From Gemmatimonadota bacterium (GTDB lineage: Bacteria; Gemmatimonadota; Gemmatimonadetes; Gemmatimonadales; Gemmatimonadaceae): a stretch of DNA of 7,261 bases. The notes beneath the pieces were generated by a model. That model had not been told where the DNA came from. It was given only the letters and a program-made list of their open reading frames with translations, and did not search any database. The stretch covers positions 1 through 7,261 of the forward strand of contig JAOUHR010000089.1 of assembly GCA_029884515.1 (NCBI GenBank). Direction: 5' to 3'. Shown in pieces: positions 7,246 to 7,261 of this stretch. A program made the position numbers and the translations under genes. Positions within the stretch are counted from its first letter, which is position 1. Each line of letters starts with the position of its first letter.

Positions 7246-7261
7246 CGACTCCGCCAGGGGG
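7242..7261 (+). CDS. Start of next gene, 3'-truncated by the window
   Basis: A GTG at 7242 overlaps the stop of the HEAT-repeat gene (GTGA) and is preceded by a strong GGAGG at 7231-7235 with 6 nt spacing. Only six full codons (Met-Thr-Thr-Pro-Pro-Gly) are visible, so the product cannot be identified. The overlap suggests it belongs to the same transcript as the trp genes and the HEAT gene. Confidence 0.55.

Overview
This is a GC-rich, gene-dense 7.3 kb piece of a bacterial chromosome. It holds a tryptophan biosynthesis block (trpD, trpC, trpF, trpB) interleaved with an SOS repressor gene (lexA, opposite strand) and flanked by two signalling or scaffold-type genes: a GAF/coiled-coil protein upstream and a HEAT-repeat protein downstream. 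No mobile element, CRISPR array, tRNA or rRNA was seen. The longest stretch without a gene is the 98 bp lexA-trpC divergent spacer, so no gap exceeds 300 bp.

The source looks like a free-living, high-GC Gram-negative bacterium. The protein style (GAF and HEAT genes with Myxococcota/Gemmatimonadota-like N-terminal modules, GTG/TTG starts, ATGA overlaps) makes me favour Gemmatimonadota or a similar lineage. This is inference from memory of protein families, not a database result.

Layout: (1) bases 1-1087, 3' part of a GAF-domain gene; (2) 1077-2111, trpD, overlapping the GAF gene by 11 nt; (3) 2127-2735 minus, lexA, convergent with trpD and divergent from trpC; (4) 2736-2833, shared lexA/trpC control region with three tandem CCGAA-type repeats; (5) 2834-5491, trpC-trpF-trpB with 8 nt and 4 nt overlaps; (6) 5488-7245, HEAT-repeat protein overlapping trpB by 4 nt; (7) from 7242, the first codons of a further overlapping gene.

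The four Trp enzymes carry out consecutive steps from anthranilate: phosphoribosyl transfer (TrpD), isomerisation (TrpF), indole-3-glycerol phosphate formation (TrpC), and condensation of indole with serine (TrpB). trpE, trpG and trpA are not in the window; trpA would often directly follow trpB, but a HEAT-repeat gene sits there instead. Catalytic residues are intact in all four enzymes and in LexA. The most interesting points are the lexA insertion that splits the trp genes, the repeat cluster that could put trpCFB and the HEAT gene under LexA control, and the tight coupling of non-metabolic genes to trp genes. I found no convincing evidence of a wholly new system here.
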